Origin: Aptenodytes patagonicus
Taxonomy: Eukaryota; Chordata; Aves; Sphenisciformes; Spheniscidae
DNA: 64,000 nucleotides
Direction of reading: 5' to 3'
Assembly: GCF_965638725.1 (NCBI RefSeq)
Contig: NC_134961.1
Location: 5,734,641-5,798,640, forward strand
Positions within the stretch are counted from its first letter, which is position 1; each line of letters starts with the position of its first letter. The notes under the pieces were generated by a model. The model saw only the letters and a program-made list of their open reading frames with translations. It made no database searches and had not been told where the DNA came from. Shown here in pieces: positions 23,501-33,411 of the stretch. Made by a program: the position numbers and the translations under genes.

Positions 23501-26500
23501 TCGCAACACCTGCTAGGAGGAAACAGCTCCCTTCCAAGCCCCTGCCGTAAAACTCTCTTGCTGGACTCTCCCAGGAGCGGAGCTGATGTTTACTGGCCAG
23601 CTATGTGAGAATTTGCCTGTAGGACCATTGTAATAGTTGCGATTCTTTTCTAACCGTACAAATGCTAGCAAACAGTAGCTAAAGCTCTAGTCTTCTGCCT
23701 TCTTCTCAGGTGGGATCTCTTAATGTGAAATGCCTCTGTACGCCGTGTCACACTTCTGGACACATCTGTTATTATGTGACTAAGCCAAATAGCTCCGAGC
23801 CACCTGCTGTTTTTACAGGTGAGGAGTTGGGAGGTTACATTGCCGGCAGTCTGTGTTGCAAAGAAATAAGCTACCCCTCTGCCTGTGTGCTCCTGACTCT
23901 GGATGTGCATTCGTCCCTTACTGCCAGCGCAGCTGATTAACTTCCACATCTTGCCCCCTTACCGAGTGCTACCAAGTAGTAATTGTAGATGAAACTGGTG
24001 AAACCCCTCTGGGTTTGTAAACCAGTGCTGGACACCCTGCAAGCAACGTCAAGAGTGAGCCCTGGATGAGTCCTACATCTAGCATTTTCTTTCTTGAAAC
24101 AAGAGCTGTTGGTTTACTGTCTCAGGCCAAACTGTGGCTTGATTCCAAAACCTGTTGCTTTTCCATATATCTGTACCCAGATCTGTAAAAAAAAAAAAAA
24201 AAAAAAAACAAAAAAAAAAAAAAAAAAAAAAACACCCCAACAAAAAACCAAAACCAAAAAAAACCCAAACAAAAAAAACGGAGAGAAAAGAAAGGGGGGG
24301 AGTAAGAGAGGACTGGTGCTCCATCTCTGACAGCCAGGTTCTGGATCCTCTTTTGGAGAGTAGGGTTCCCCCTTCCCTGAGACTGCGCCCAGTCTCCCCA
24401 GACTGCCATGTCATCCCTCTCCTGACGGGCGTTCTCCAGAGCTTGCACCAGCTGCTGCATGGAAGAAGTCACGGCTTAGGCAAGATTTTAGGGAGCTCTG
24501 GGGAGAAAATGCAGAGGCGACTCATCTTTGTTCAACTTCATACCAAAGAGGACAAGTGTTCCTTGTCCACTCTAGAAAGGACAAGAGGGGACAGCAGACT
24601 GCCCACAGGTAGGGAAGCGCTGGCATGGTTTGCCTGGCGAGGCTGTGGGGTCTCCTGCATTAGAAGTTGCGTTCGCCGCGTGGGTTTATGTAGCACTGAG
24701 CCCGTGTGGGGCAGCAGTGTAGCCTGGCTCTCCCCGTGCCTTCTGCTGAGCTGCAGCGAGGACAGTGATGGCAGGACTGGGCCCGCGGGGACCGTGGGCT
24801 CACGCTTTGGTGTGAGGAGCCTTGTCCTGATGCCGTGTCACGCCTCCCTTGCAGGTGACACGCTGTTTGTGGCCGGTTGTGGGAAATTCTTCGAGGGAAC
24901 CCCGGAGGAAATGTACAGAGCGCTGATTGAGGTTTTGGGCAGCTTGGACCCCAAAACGGTATGAACCTCTCCTTTTGTGCTAGTACGTTAACCGGCCAGA
25001 AACTACCACAGACATCAAAGAAACTGTTGTCCTAATAATGCTGTTGTTCAAAGAGAGAATTTCTCATGTGTTGAAGGAATGAGTGCTTACATCAGGAATT
25101 GTCTTTGATGCTGAATAGCTGGAGTCCTCTGGGAAGGAAACACCTACCCCAAATACGTTTGTGCTTTGTGGGGAAAGAGTAGGGGCTGCTTATTAAAACA
25201 AAGGCTGGAGGGCTGGGACGCCTGGGCTCTTTCATCAGGCTTGCTGTTAAACCGGCAGGTAGTACTGGCCAATAACTCCTGGCACTTCTCCTGTGTGCGT
25301 CTCCAGTGGAGAGTGTCGTGTGTCCTGGAGGGTTGACTCTCTTGTTCCTGCTGTGCCATAACATTGGTGATGGTACCTGGCACTCCACCTTTGTACCTTC
25401 GGAGTTACCCAGTGTCACTTTTCCTTTCTCTTCCTAGAGAGTTTACTGCGGTCACGAATACACGATCAACAATCTCAAGTTTGCTCGACACGTTGAACCC
25501 AATAATGTCACTGTCCAGGAAAAGCTTGCTTGGGCCAAGGTAAGCCGGACTGTCCTGTCCCTAGACTTGCTGGATGCTGTCATGGAGGCAGAGCCTCTCC
25601 GAGGAGGTAGAGGAGAGAGGACAGTGGTGGGGGGAAAGAGAGGCTGCGGGAAGGGAGTTCAGAGCCAGGACCTGCAGTCCTAGGGAGCAGTGCGTTGGGG
25701 AACAGGGTTTGTGTGTGGCCCAGAGAAGACGGTTTGCTGTCTGGTGGAGATGTGACCCTCCCTGGAAACTTCTTGGTGTAATTACAGGCTGATGTGTATG
25801 TCTGTCTGGGAGGGTCAGCCCTGTCCCGAGTCTCTCCCTGTGCACGTCAGTGCTTGTCTGTCTGGGTGTGTGCGTGGCCCTGGGAAGGGCCTGGCCTGAG
25901 GAGCAGCTCAGGCCGTTAGGTGCAGCACTAACCCTGTGTTGTTAATATACAGGACGTTTCTTGTTCACCAAAACTTTCTTCGTCAAGCAGAAATCTCTCC
26001 CTTGTAACAGGCAAAGTATGACAGTGGTGAGCCGACCATACCCTCCACCATCGCAGAAGAGTTTACGTACAACCCCTTCATGCGAGTGAGGTATGGAGGA
26101 GATGCGGGTGTGGGAACGGTCCTGGTGTTTGGAGGGGGGATGTAGGAAGGAGGAGGTCTCCAAAAAAAGAGCCGTAAGCTCAGAATTACTCTCCTGCCTT
26201 GCACATTCCTGTTGTGATGCTTTCAAGACCCTCCTTAAAACACCTGCCTTCCAAGAACAAGTACAATAAAATGTACTTGCTGTCCTGGCAGAAGCTTGCT
26301 GCAGTGAAATTTGAAGGGTTGTGGTGAGCATCTCTGCCAGCGCTGAAGTCCCTGACTCAGGAGACAGAACAAGCTTTCTTGTGTAATTATGTTCCTTCAT
26401 CAAGCAGAATTTGGCAGACGGGCGCGGCCAAAGATGCTGTTCAAGGCACAGGAGTATTTGTGATTTCCTCTTGCCAATGAGCATTTAAACCAAGGGAGCT

Positions 26501-26748
26501 GATAAGCCTGCGCCAAAGCCCCGAGTCTTTGATCTTTAAGTGCAACATTTCCCCTTGATGCAGGCGAAACGTGATAGTAGCGACTTCATATATGAGATTT
26601 TATCTTGCAGTCTTTGCATCTGCTGTCCCCGGTGTTCCCTCCTGGCAGGGAGAAGACAGTTCAGCAGCACGCTGGAGAGACCGACCCCATCCGAACAATG
26701 GGGGCCATCAGGAAAGAGAAGGATAACTTCCGAGTCCCGAAGGACTGA
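17111..26748 (+). CDS. HAGH: HAGH, hydroxyacylglutathione hydrolase (glyoxalase II)
   Basis: Nine exons: 17111-17183, 20930-21111, 21591-21655, 22524-22641, 23710-23818, 24855-24958, 25438-25539, 26011-26090 and 26649-26748. All introns are GT-AG and phases are continuous. The product has 310 aa (308 in human). It hydrolyses S-D-lactoylglutathione to D-lactate and glutathione, the second glyoxalase step. Residues 1-50 form an Arg-rich leader without early acidic residues, typical of a mitochondrial presequence; Met51 starts the 260-aa cytosolic form. The binuclear metal ligands of the metallo-beta-lactamase fold are all present (TTHHHWDH, PCHTSGH, the Asp of TGDTLF, and CGHEYT). Glutathione-contact residues corresponding to K143, Y175, R249 and K252 of the cytosolic human form are kept, while Y145 is Phe (GCGKFFEG). 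Intron 1 is 3.7 kb and the others are short. Confidence 0.97.
21007..21009 (+). promoter_or_regulatory. HAGH: Internal HAGH start codon for the cytosolic isoform
   Basis: This ATG in exon 2 (Met51, in ADMKVELLP) has a purine at -3 and opens a 260-aa enzyme. That is exactly the length and start of the cytosolic human glyoxalase II (MKVEVLPALT). Known biology of the family is dual mitochondrial and cytosolic targeting from one gene; this sequence keeps both starts. Confidence 0.75.
24187..24300. repeat. Long A-tract and A/C-rich low complexity in HAGH intron 5
   Basis: A22, one C, then A23 are followed by an A/C-rich stretch and a short G-run near 24293-24300. There is no adjoining element body or target-site duplication that I can recognise, so it is called simple sequence and not a retrotransposon tail. 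Confidence 0.85.
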
Positions 26749-28702
26749 GCACTCTGCCTGGATCACTTTAATGTCAGTTTAAGTGTAATTTAGACCATCC
26801 AGATGTTTTAGGAGTTGAACCTTCTGTTGTGGTTGAGACAGTCATATTTAGGTTTTTGTTTTGTTTTAATTAAGGAAAAAAAAGCACTTTGCCCTTGTTT
26901 AGATGTTCTACAGCATATTTATATTATGATGAAGAATATTTATCCTTCTATTGCTGGCTCTCAAACTGTCACGTGTGTCACATGCAGGTCATTTTACAAC
27001 TGTTGGGTCATGGCTCAGAGTCTGGGGTGGGGAAGGGTCAAACCTTGAGGTCTATGAAAAAGCTCTTGTTATTTTTGTAGGAGCCTGGTGTGAATGCAGA
27101 CAGTGGGACTGGGGCCCGAGATGTCTTCATTTAAAACAGAGACAAAATGCAGTAACTACATTGCCAGCTGAAGATTGGAACTTTTCTTCCATGCTGCTAC
27201 TTAAACAAACACTTCTGAGTCTGTCGCTTCGGGCTCCACTAAAACCAGTTCTCGGTGACAGACCTGCTCTGCCACCGCCCCTTCAGGGCTTAGTTTGGCT
27301 CTGGGCCTGGCTCTGGGAGTGGCACACGGGGACTGTCCAGCTTTTCTCTTCTCTTCTCCTCTCTGACGTTCCCTGTCGTGGGCTGCAGTAACTTTTCCAG
27401 GCAGCATGCTGGCTTAGAGATTGCACTGTTGCTTATACCCTTTCACTCTTAACTTAAGCCTGTTCGCATGTACCTGCTTACTGCTCTTACGTGTGATCTG
27501 TATGTGACTTGTATTAGTACCACTCAAACGAAGAAGGGATTTGTCTGCTGGTTCAAAATCCTGAGAAGAAACTTACCTAGTGACTAACTGCGTGTCTAAC
27601 AGCTGAGCAGCGATGAGGCTCCTCCAACAGATGCCTTGGTGCCCATAGCCAGAACAGCTGCTTTGTACCTTGCTGTGAGTAACGTGGCAAACGAGCATTT
27701 ATTAGCTGGCTGCTGTTCCCCAGCGAGAGAGCAGCCGTGCTGGTGAGCGCTGGCAGTAGCCGTGCTGGGCCTGGGGGGCTCCAGCTTACGGGCCTGAGGT
27801 ACAGCAGATGCTGTGCGCTGGATGGGGTCGATCACCCAGCCTGCAGCCTCTGCCTGGTCCCCCCTCTCTGCTAGAAAGGCCACCGAGGTGATGTTATAAA
27901 TGAGGTGAGGGTGTCCACGTACCGCCAGATTAAACAGGGCTCAGATCTCCGACCCCCTGAGAAACCACATTAGCGTGGCACGTTTCTTTTCCTTGGTTGG
28001 TCCATGGGGCTTAAAAGCCGCCTCTGTTCCCGGGCTAGTGTTGTATGACCCCAGCCTGCAGCCAGCTTGAAAACTGCGGAGAGGGAACTTCCCCTCACGC
28101 TGTTTTTCTGACAGGGAATAGCGTGTCGAACTTTGGGGGAAAATGAACCTAGATTTTCAGTGAGCGGGTCACCCCCTCCTGCGCTTTCCATCCTCCAGCT
28201 CGGTGTCTTTAAACAAGAGATGCGAGTGAAGGGTGGCAGGACCCAGCCTTGTGGGCTTGGCATCTGCGTCTTTAATGCATTTTCCTCCTAATTGTGTTTT
28301 CTTCCTTGTTTCTTGGTCTCGGCTGCATACTGCAGATCTGCTCAAGTACAAGAGATTTTCAAACAAATGTTTTGCAGCTGAAACTAACAAAAGATTCAAA
28401 CGATTTTGGTTCCAGTTTCTCCCCCTCTCCCCAGTTCATGTTGGTAAGTAATGCCACGATGGAGTCTGTAACCGCCTGAGCGTCACTGGTGTAACTTTGG
28501 TCTGCTGTTCCAACCAACGCGCTGAATGGCAGCGTGTGAGCGGGATTCGGGGTAGCACCATTTCTTTATTTGCTTTCAAAAGGTAAATTTTACATAGTTC
28601 GGAAAGAAAAGTGGTACCTAAAACTTCACCACCTCCTTAACTTGAATGCTGTGCTGCTACAACGGAGCATGACTGTACTGGTGGCTGTTTGACAAATGAG
28701 CA

Positions 28703-28708
28703 AATAAA
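28703..28708 (+). terminator. Candidate HAGH poly(A) signal
   Basis: AATAAA lies about 1.95 kb past the HAGH stop. I saw no clear canonical hexamer on the plus strand nearer to the stop, so either the 3' UTR is long or a variant signal is used. The 26749-28700 stretch holds only overlapping, unsupported open frames. Confidence 0.4.
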
Positions 28709-29359
28709 GAGCAGCTGTAAACCGAGCATCGGTGGGGCGGTCTGGAAGGAGGGGGTTCTTTAACTCATGATTTTATTTATTTTTTTTGTGCTAGCAGTTG
28801 AAGTCAACCAACTGGAAGCATCTTTCTACCCAGTCCTGGGGTGGGGGGGAGCGGGCGGCGTTTTGGGAACCTCTGAGGCTTTATTCAAGGTCTTGGAGTT
28901 GCAACTCTGTTTTCCTTTTTAAAGAATGGAGCACGTTCAGCGCTTGTCTCCTCTTTGCTCAGGCAAGCGCTGTTCCCTCCTTCACGAGTGGCGTTTGGGG
29001 GACCACGGTCAGCCCTGAACCGGGGCTTGTGCCCAGCTGGGGAAGGAGCCGGGGCAGGGCTCTGCTCCTGCCTGCCCGGCACCTTTGGTGCTTTTTGGGC
29101 CGGAGCGGTTGGGAGGCTGTCCCTGGAGCTCTGGCTCGGTCGTGCACGAGACCCTCCCAGGACCTCCCTGCTGCTAAACAGCAGCGCCAGTGTCTGGGAC
29201 TCGTCCGTACCATCCTGCGTCGCCGATGTTCCCAGCGCCTGGTGGGAGCCGGCACCCCCCAACCCTCCCAGGGACGGGAGGGCCTCGGCCCTCTCGTTTT
29301 AGCACGTTGGCGGTGGGAGAGGCGGCTATTTTTGCACGCCGGCCCTTGACTTGCTGCTT

Positions 29360-30260
29360 TGGCGGGCAGCGCCTGGCTGGGCTGCGGCGAGGGCGAGGGG
29401 CCAGGCTGCGGTTTTGGGGCCTGAGGGGGGGACACTGTCTGCCCCAGCCTTCCTCCTTGCCGGGCTTCCCCTCCCCCCCCCCCCCCCCCCCCCCCCGCAC
29501 CTTCAGCCTCGCAGGCCTGGGTGCTGGTGGGGCCCGGCGGGTGGCAGGATGAGCCGTGGGGCCCCGCAAGCGGGCACGTGGGTGTGGGGGGCCACGGTGA
29601 GATCCGGAGGGGGTGTTTCGTCCCTCTGCCTCCCACCGCGGGGGGGGCGGGGGGGGGTTTCACCCCTCCTGCCTTGCACCGGGAGCCGCATTGCACCGGG
29701 GGCCGGGGCGGGGGAGGAAGGAGGGCAGCCCCCACGCACCGCACCAGCGGCCGTGCGGGATCTCACCCCGCCCCACGCAGCGTGATCCGCCCCGCACTGC
29801 ACCGGCGGGGGCGGGCCGCGCCTGCCCGCTGCGGGGAGGGGCCGCGCCGGGGCTCCGGCCGGCGCCGCCCGCAGGTAGCGGCCGCGTCACGCGTGGGCTC
29901 GGCCGAGGGTCGCGGTGGGGTTGGGAGGGGGGGACCGCACACCCCCGCCTGTCCTCGCCCCGCGGCTGCGTGGGGCCGGGGCCGCCCCCCCCCCCCCCGC
30001 GTTTTGCTGCGTGGGGCCGGCCCCCCCCCCCCCATGTCCCGCGGCCGTCACTGCTGAGGGACCATGAAGGTGAAGGTGATTTCTGTCCTGGAGGACAACT
30101 ACATGTACCTGGTCATCGAGGAGAGCACCCGGGACGCCGTCGCGGTGGACGCCGCCGTCCCCAAAAGGGTGAGAGGCGCTTCGCCCCCCAAGCGGCCGCA
30201 GCCCCGCCATGTCCCGGGTGGGGGACGTGCCCGTGGTGGTGGTCCCACGTGGGGTTGGCG
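29360..30260 (+). promoter_or_regulatory. CpG island and 5' region of HAGHL
   Basis: A very GC-rich, CpG-dense block surrounds the HAGHL start codon at 30064. It carries GGGCGGGG-type boxes and long C and G tracts (C24 at 29473-29496, C14 at 29985-29998, C13 at 30021-30033). There is no TATA box. Long open frames on both strands here are by-products of base composition. The region is the likely HAGHL promoter and 5' UTR. Confidence 0.7.
29473..29496. repeat. Poly-C tract (24 bases)
   Basis: An uninterrupted C24 run, G24 on the minus strand, lies about 570 bases before the HAGHL start. Such tracts can form G-quadruplexes and are also prone to sequencing length errors. Confidence 0.9.
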
Positions 30261-33200
30261 CGTGGGGGTTTTCGCGTGCAGCGGGGTGCATCCGTGTGCG
30301 CGTGGAGCATCCCACTGGCGGGGTCGACCCCTGTTCAGCGCCTACGGAGCGTGTGTGCGTGTGCAAGACCCTGCTCCCACCCCCCCCGGGCTGGGGGGGG
30401 ATTTCCACATTGCCTTAACCGTTACCTCCCAGCCCTCCCCGTGCCAGAGCCGGCAGCCTTGCAGACCCCAAAGCAAGTGAGAATAACCCAAAATAGAGCT
30501 TTGGAGTGTGTCTCCCGTGTGAAGTCCCGTTTTCCGGGAGCCAGCCTGTGGCCGTGCTGCTGGAGGCAGGCAGGGAAGGCAGCGGCCGGGGTCGCCCCTC
30601 GCTGCCGTGACCCCCGTGGCCCCCCTGCCTGGTGACCCCCTTGTGCCACCCTCAGCTGCCGCACATCGTGCAAACGCTGTCGCGGTTTTTAAGCGTTTGT
30701 TGCTGACTCAGATGTTTCCTTCCTCTTTGAGGAAGGTAATCAGGAGCAGCCAGAGGGTTTGTTAGTAGCGATGAATTCTAAGTTGGCATTAAAAGCCTCC
30801 TGGCAGCTGAGCCACGGGGTTGGCAGCCCCACACGGCCCCTCGCCGTAGCCAGGAGGGGTTGCATGGCTGCCATCTCCCTGCGGCGGCGGCGACCCCGTG
30901 CACGGCCCGTGCCGCACCTCCGTGCTTACGCTGCGAAAGCACCGGCCATAAAATGCCGCCGTCCCTGTGGCAGCAGAGTGCTCCCGTCCGCCTGCTCCGC
31001 TCTGCACGACGGGGTCGGGCATGGGGAACCGAGCCTTCGTCCCTCCCTCAGCCCTTCACTGCTCAGCAGGTGTTTTTGAGTGCTTTTCTCTGCCCTGGCC
31101 TGCAGAGCAGTGCCGTACGGGACAGATCCCGCGCTGGGACGGGCACAGCGGCTGTGGCAGCCATGGTGCGTGTGTCACCTCCTCTCTGCGCGCTCACTTC
31201 CTTCTGCTCCGGGTCCGTTTCAGTTGCTGGAAATCGTCAGGAAGGAGGACGTGGTGCTCAGAGCGGTCCTCACCACCCACCACCACTGGTAAGTGCCGCC
31301 GGCACGAGCCGGGGGCCGGGGGAGGCCGTGCCCGGTGTGGGGCTGGGTGCCCATTCCCTCCTGTGCTGGCGCAGGGACCACGCGAGGGGCAACGAGGAGC
31401 TGGCGAGGCTCTGCCCCGGCCTGCGGGTGTACGGTGCGGATGAGCGGATTGGGGCCCTGACGCACAAGGTGACCCACGACCAGGAGCTGACGGTGCGTGG
31501 CTGTAGGACCGCGGGAGCGCCCCGGGGCTCGGCCCCCCCGTGCATGGATCCTGCCCCGCGGGGCGGCCGTGGCTGGCACGGTGCCGGGCTGGCGGGGAGC
31601 GGAGCTGGGCGATGGCGCAGTCCCCAGCGGTGCGGCACCGCGCCGGGAGCTAACGGGGTTGGTGCCTGGCCAGGGCCGTGCTCTGGCTCTCCGTGCCCTG
31701 GGACGGTTGCAGATGTGGCACCCTGGATTCAGGGCTGGGATGGAGCACTGGGCTAGAGGAGAAACCTCATCCTAATCCCAGCCTGTTTGGGATTGTGTTG
31801 GGACACCCAACCCTCTCCTGGGGCCCCGCTGCTAAACACTGTTGGAGCAGACACGTGCAACCCGGGACTCGCCCAAACCACCGTCCCCCGGCATGTCTGT
31901 GACCCGCTGAGCCCCGGGCAGGCGATGCCATGGGGCTTGGGGAGGTCCGCGGGGGGGCTGGCTGCCCGTCAGGGCCAGGGCGACCCCACCGGGGTCCTGA
32001 CCCTCTCTCCCCGCAGTTTGGGGCCATCCGGGTGAGGTGCCTCTTCACCCCCTGCCACACCTCGGGCCACATGTGCTACTTCATGTGGGAGGACGGCTCC
32101 CCGGACGCTCCGGCTCTCTTCTCAGGTATCCCACCCTGCTAACGTGCACACCGTGGGTACCGGGGACACGGGGCATGCTGCCTGCGTGCTGCCTTTCCTC
32201 CCCATGCTCGGCGCTCATGGGGCAAATCCAGTGTGTGGAGGCTCCCACCCGGCACCCCGGCCCTGGGAGCGGGGCCAGGGTCCCCTCCGTGCCCAGACCC
32301 CTTTCCCCGCAGGTGACACCCTGTTTGTGGGAGGCTGCGGGAAGTTCTTCGAGGGGACGGCGGAGCAGATGTACGCCAACCTCACCCAAATCCTGGGGGC
32401 TTTGCCGAAGGAGACGGTGAGTGCCCTGCATCTCAACCCCAGCCTGGGGAGGGACCCCAAAATCAGGAGGGGGCCTGAGGCTGGCACCGCTCAGGAGGCA
32501 GCGCCCGTCCCCGGGGCTGGGGCTGCAGTGGGACCAGGATGGGTTGGACCCAGCACCGGGCGCACGTGTGACGCCGGGTGCTTCCCGCTGGCATTGCAGA
32601 AGGTGTTTTGCGGCCATGAATGCACCGTCCGAAACCTCAAGTTCGCCTTGAAAGTGGAACCGGAGAATGAAATGGTGAAGAAGAAACTCGCGTGGGCCAA
32701 AGTAAGTGGCTGTGCCCCTGCCGGGGTGGGGGCAGAGGGGGGTGTTGGATGCCAGCGGGCTTTTGCATATTTCTGGTTCCTCGGCAGCAGCGGGATGACG
32801 AGGACTTGCCCACGGTGCCCTCCACGCTGCAGGAGGAGTTCCTCTACAACCCCTTCCTGCGGGTCATGTAAGCAGCGCCGGTGCCTTGGGGGTGCGAAGG
32901 GCCCCGCCGTGGGTCAACCCTGGACCGAGCCGGGGGCGGGCAGGCCCCGGCTGGCTGGTCCTGCCCCCAGACTGCTCCCCTTTTCCCTCTAGTGTCATCC
33001 CTTCTCCTGTGGCTTCACTAGCTGGTGGGAAATCCAAGTCCCGAGGGAGGGGAGGGTGCCTGGATGCGGGGTCCTGCGCTGCCCAGCACGGGGTACCCGC
33101 AGACAAGCCCCGTGCGCCCCAGCAGCCACCTGGCACGAGGCTGTGACTCCCCCCGTTGTCTGTCCCGGCGTGCGCTGGGGTCCCAGCGGGGAGGTGGGTC

Positions 33201-33411
33201 TCCATCCTGTCTCCCGCGGTCACAGCAGAGCTGGTCTCCTTGCAGGGAGGAGCCCTTGCAGAAGTTCACGGGCAAGACGGACCCAGTGGAGGTGCTGAGG
33301 ACCCTCCGCACCGAGAAGGATAACTTCAAGAAGCCCAAGGAGCGGCCCAATCCCCAGGCCATGCTCGCGTTTGACTGGGGACTTTTCAACCCCTTCCTTG
33401 AGAAGAAGTGA
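30064..33411 (+). CDS. HAGHL: HAGHL, hydroxyacylglutathione hydrolase-like
   Basis: Eight exons: 30064-30168, 31224-31288, 31375-31492, 32017-32125, 32313-32416, 32600-32701, 32788-32867 and 33246-33411, giving 282 aa. Exons 2-7 have exactly the lengths of HAGH exons 3-8 (65, 118, 109, 104, 102, 80), so the genes are paralogs by tandem duplication. The start [20 protein letters not shown] is that of mammalian HAGHL, and there is no mitochondrial leader. All metallo-beta-lactamase metal ligands remain: H54, H56, D58, H59, H110, D134 and H173. Two glutathione-contact tyrosines are changed: position 145 is Phe and position 175 is Cys (CGHECT). A tail of about 22 residues beyond the HAGH end closes with [12 protein letters not shown]. 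It is probably a cytosolic hydrolase of uncertain substrate; intact ligands suggest it is catalytic. Confidence 0.95.

Noticed and set aside
26258-26279. Perfect 8-bp inverted repeat in HAGH intron 8
   Set aside because: Too short to distinguish from chance; no flanking structure or repeat ends.
28798-30635. Open frames of up to 340 codons around the HAGHL CpG island
   Set aside because: Low-complexity Pro/Gly/Arg/Ala content and dense overlap on both strands; only the short HAGHL exon 1 inside is supported.
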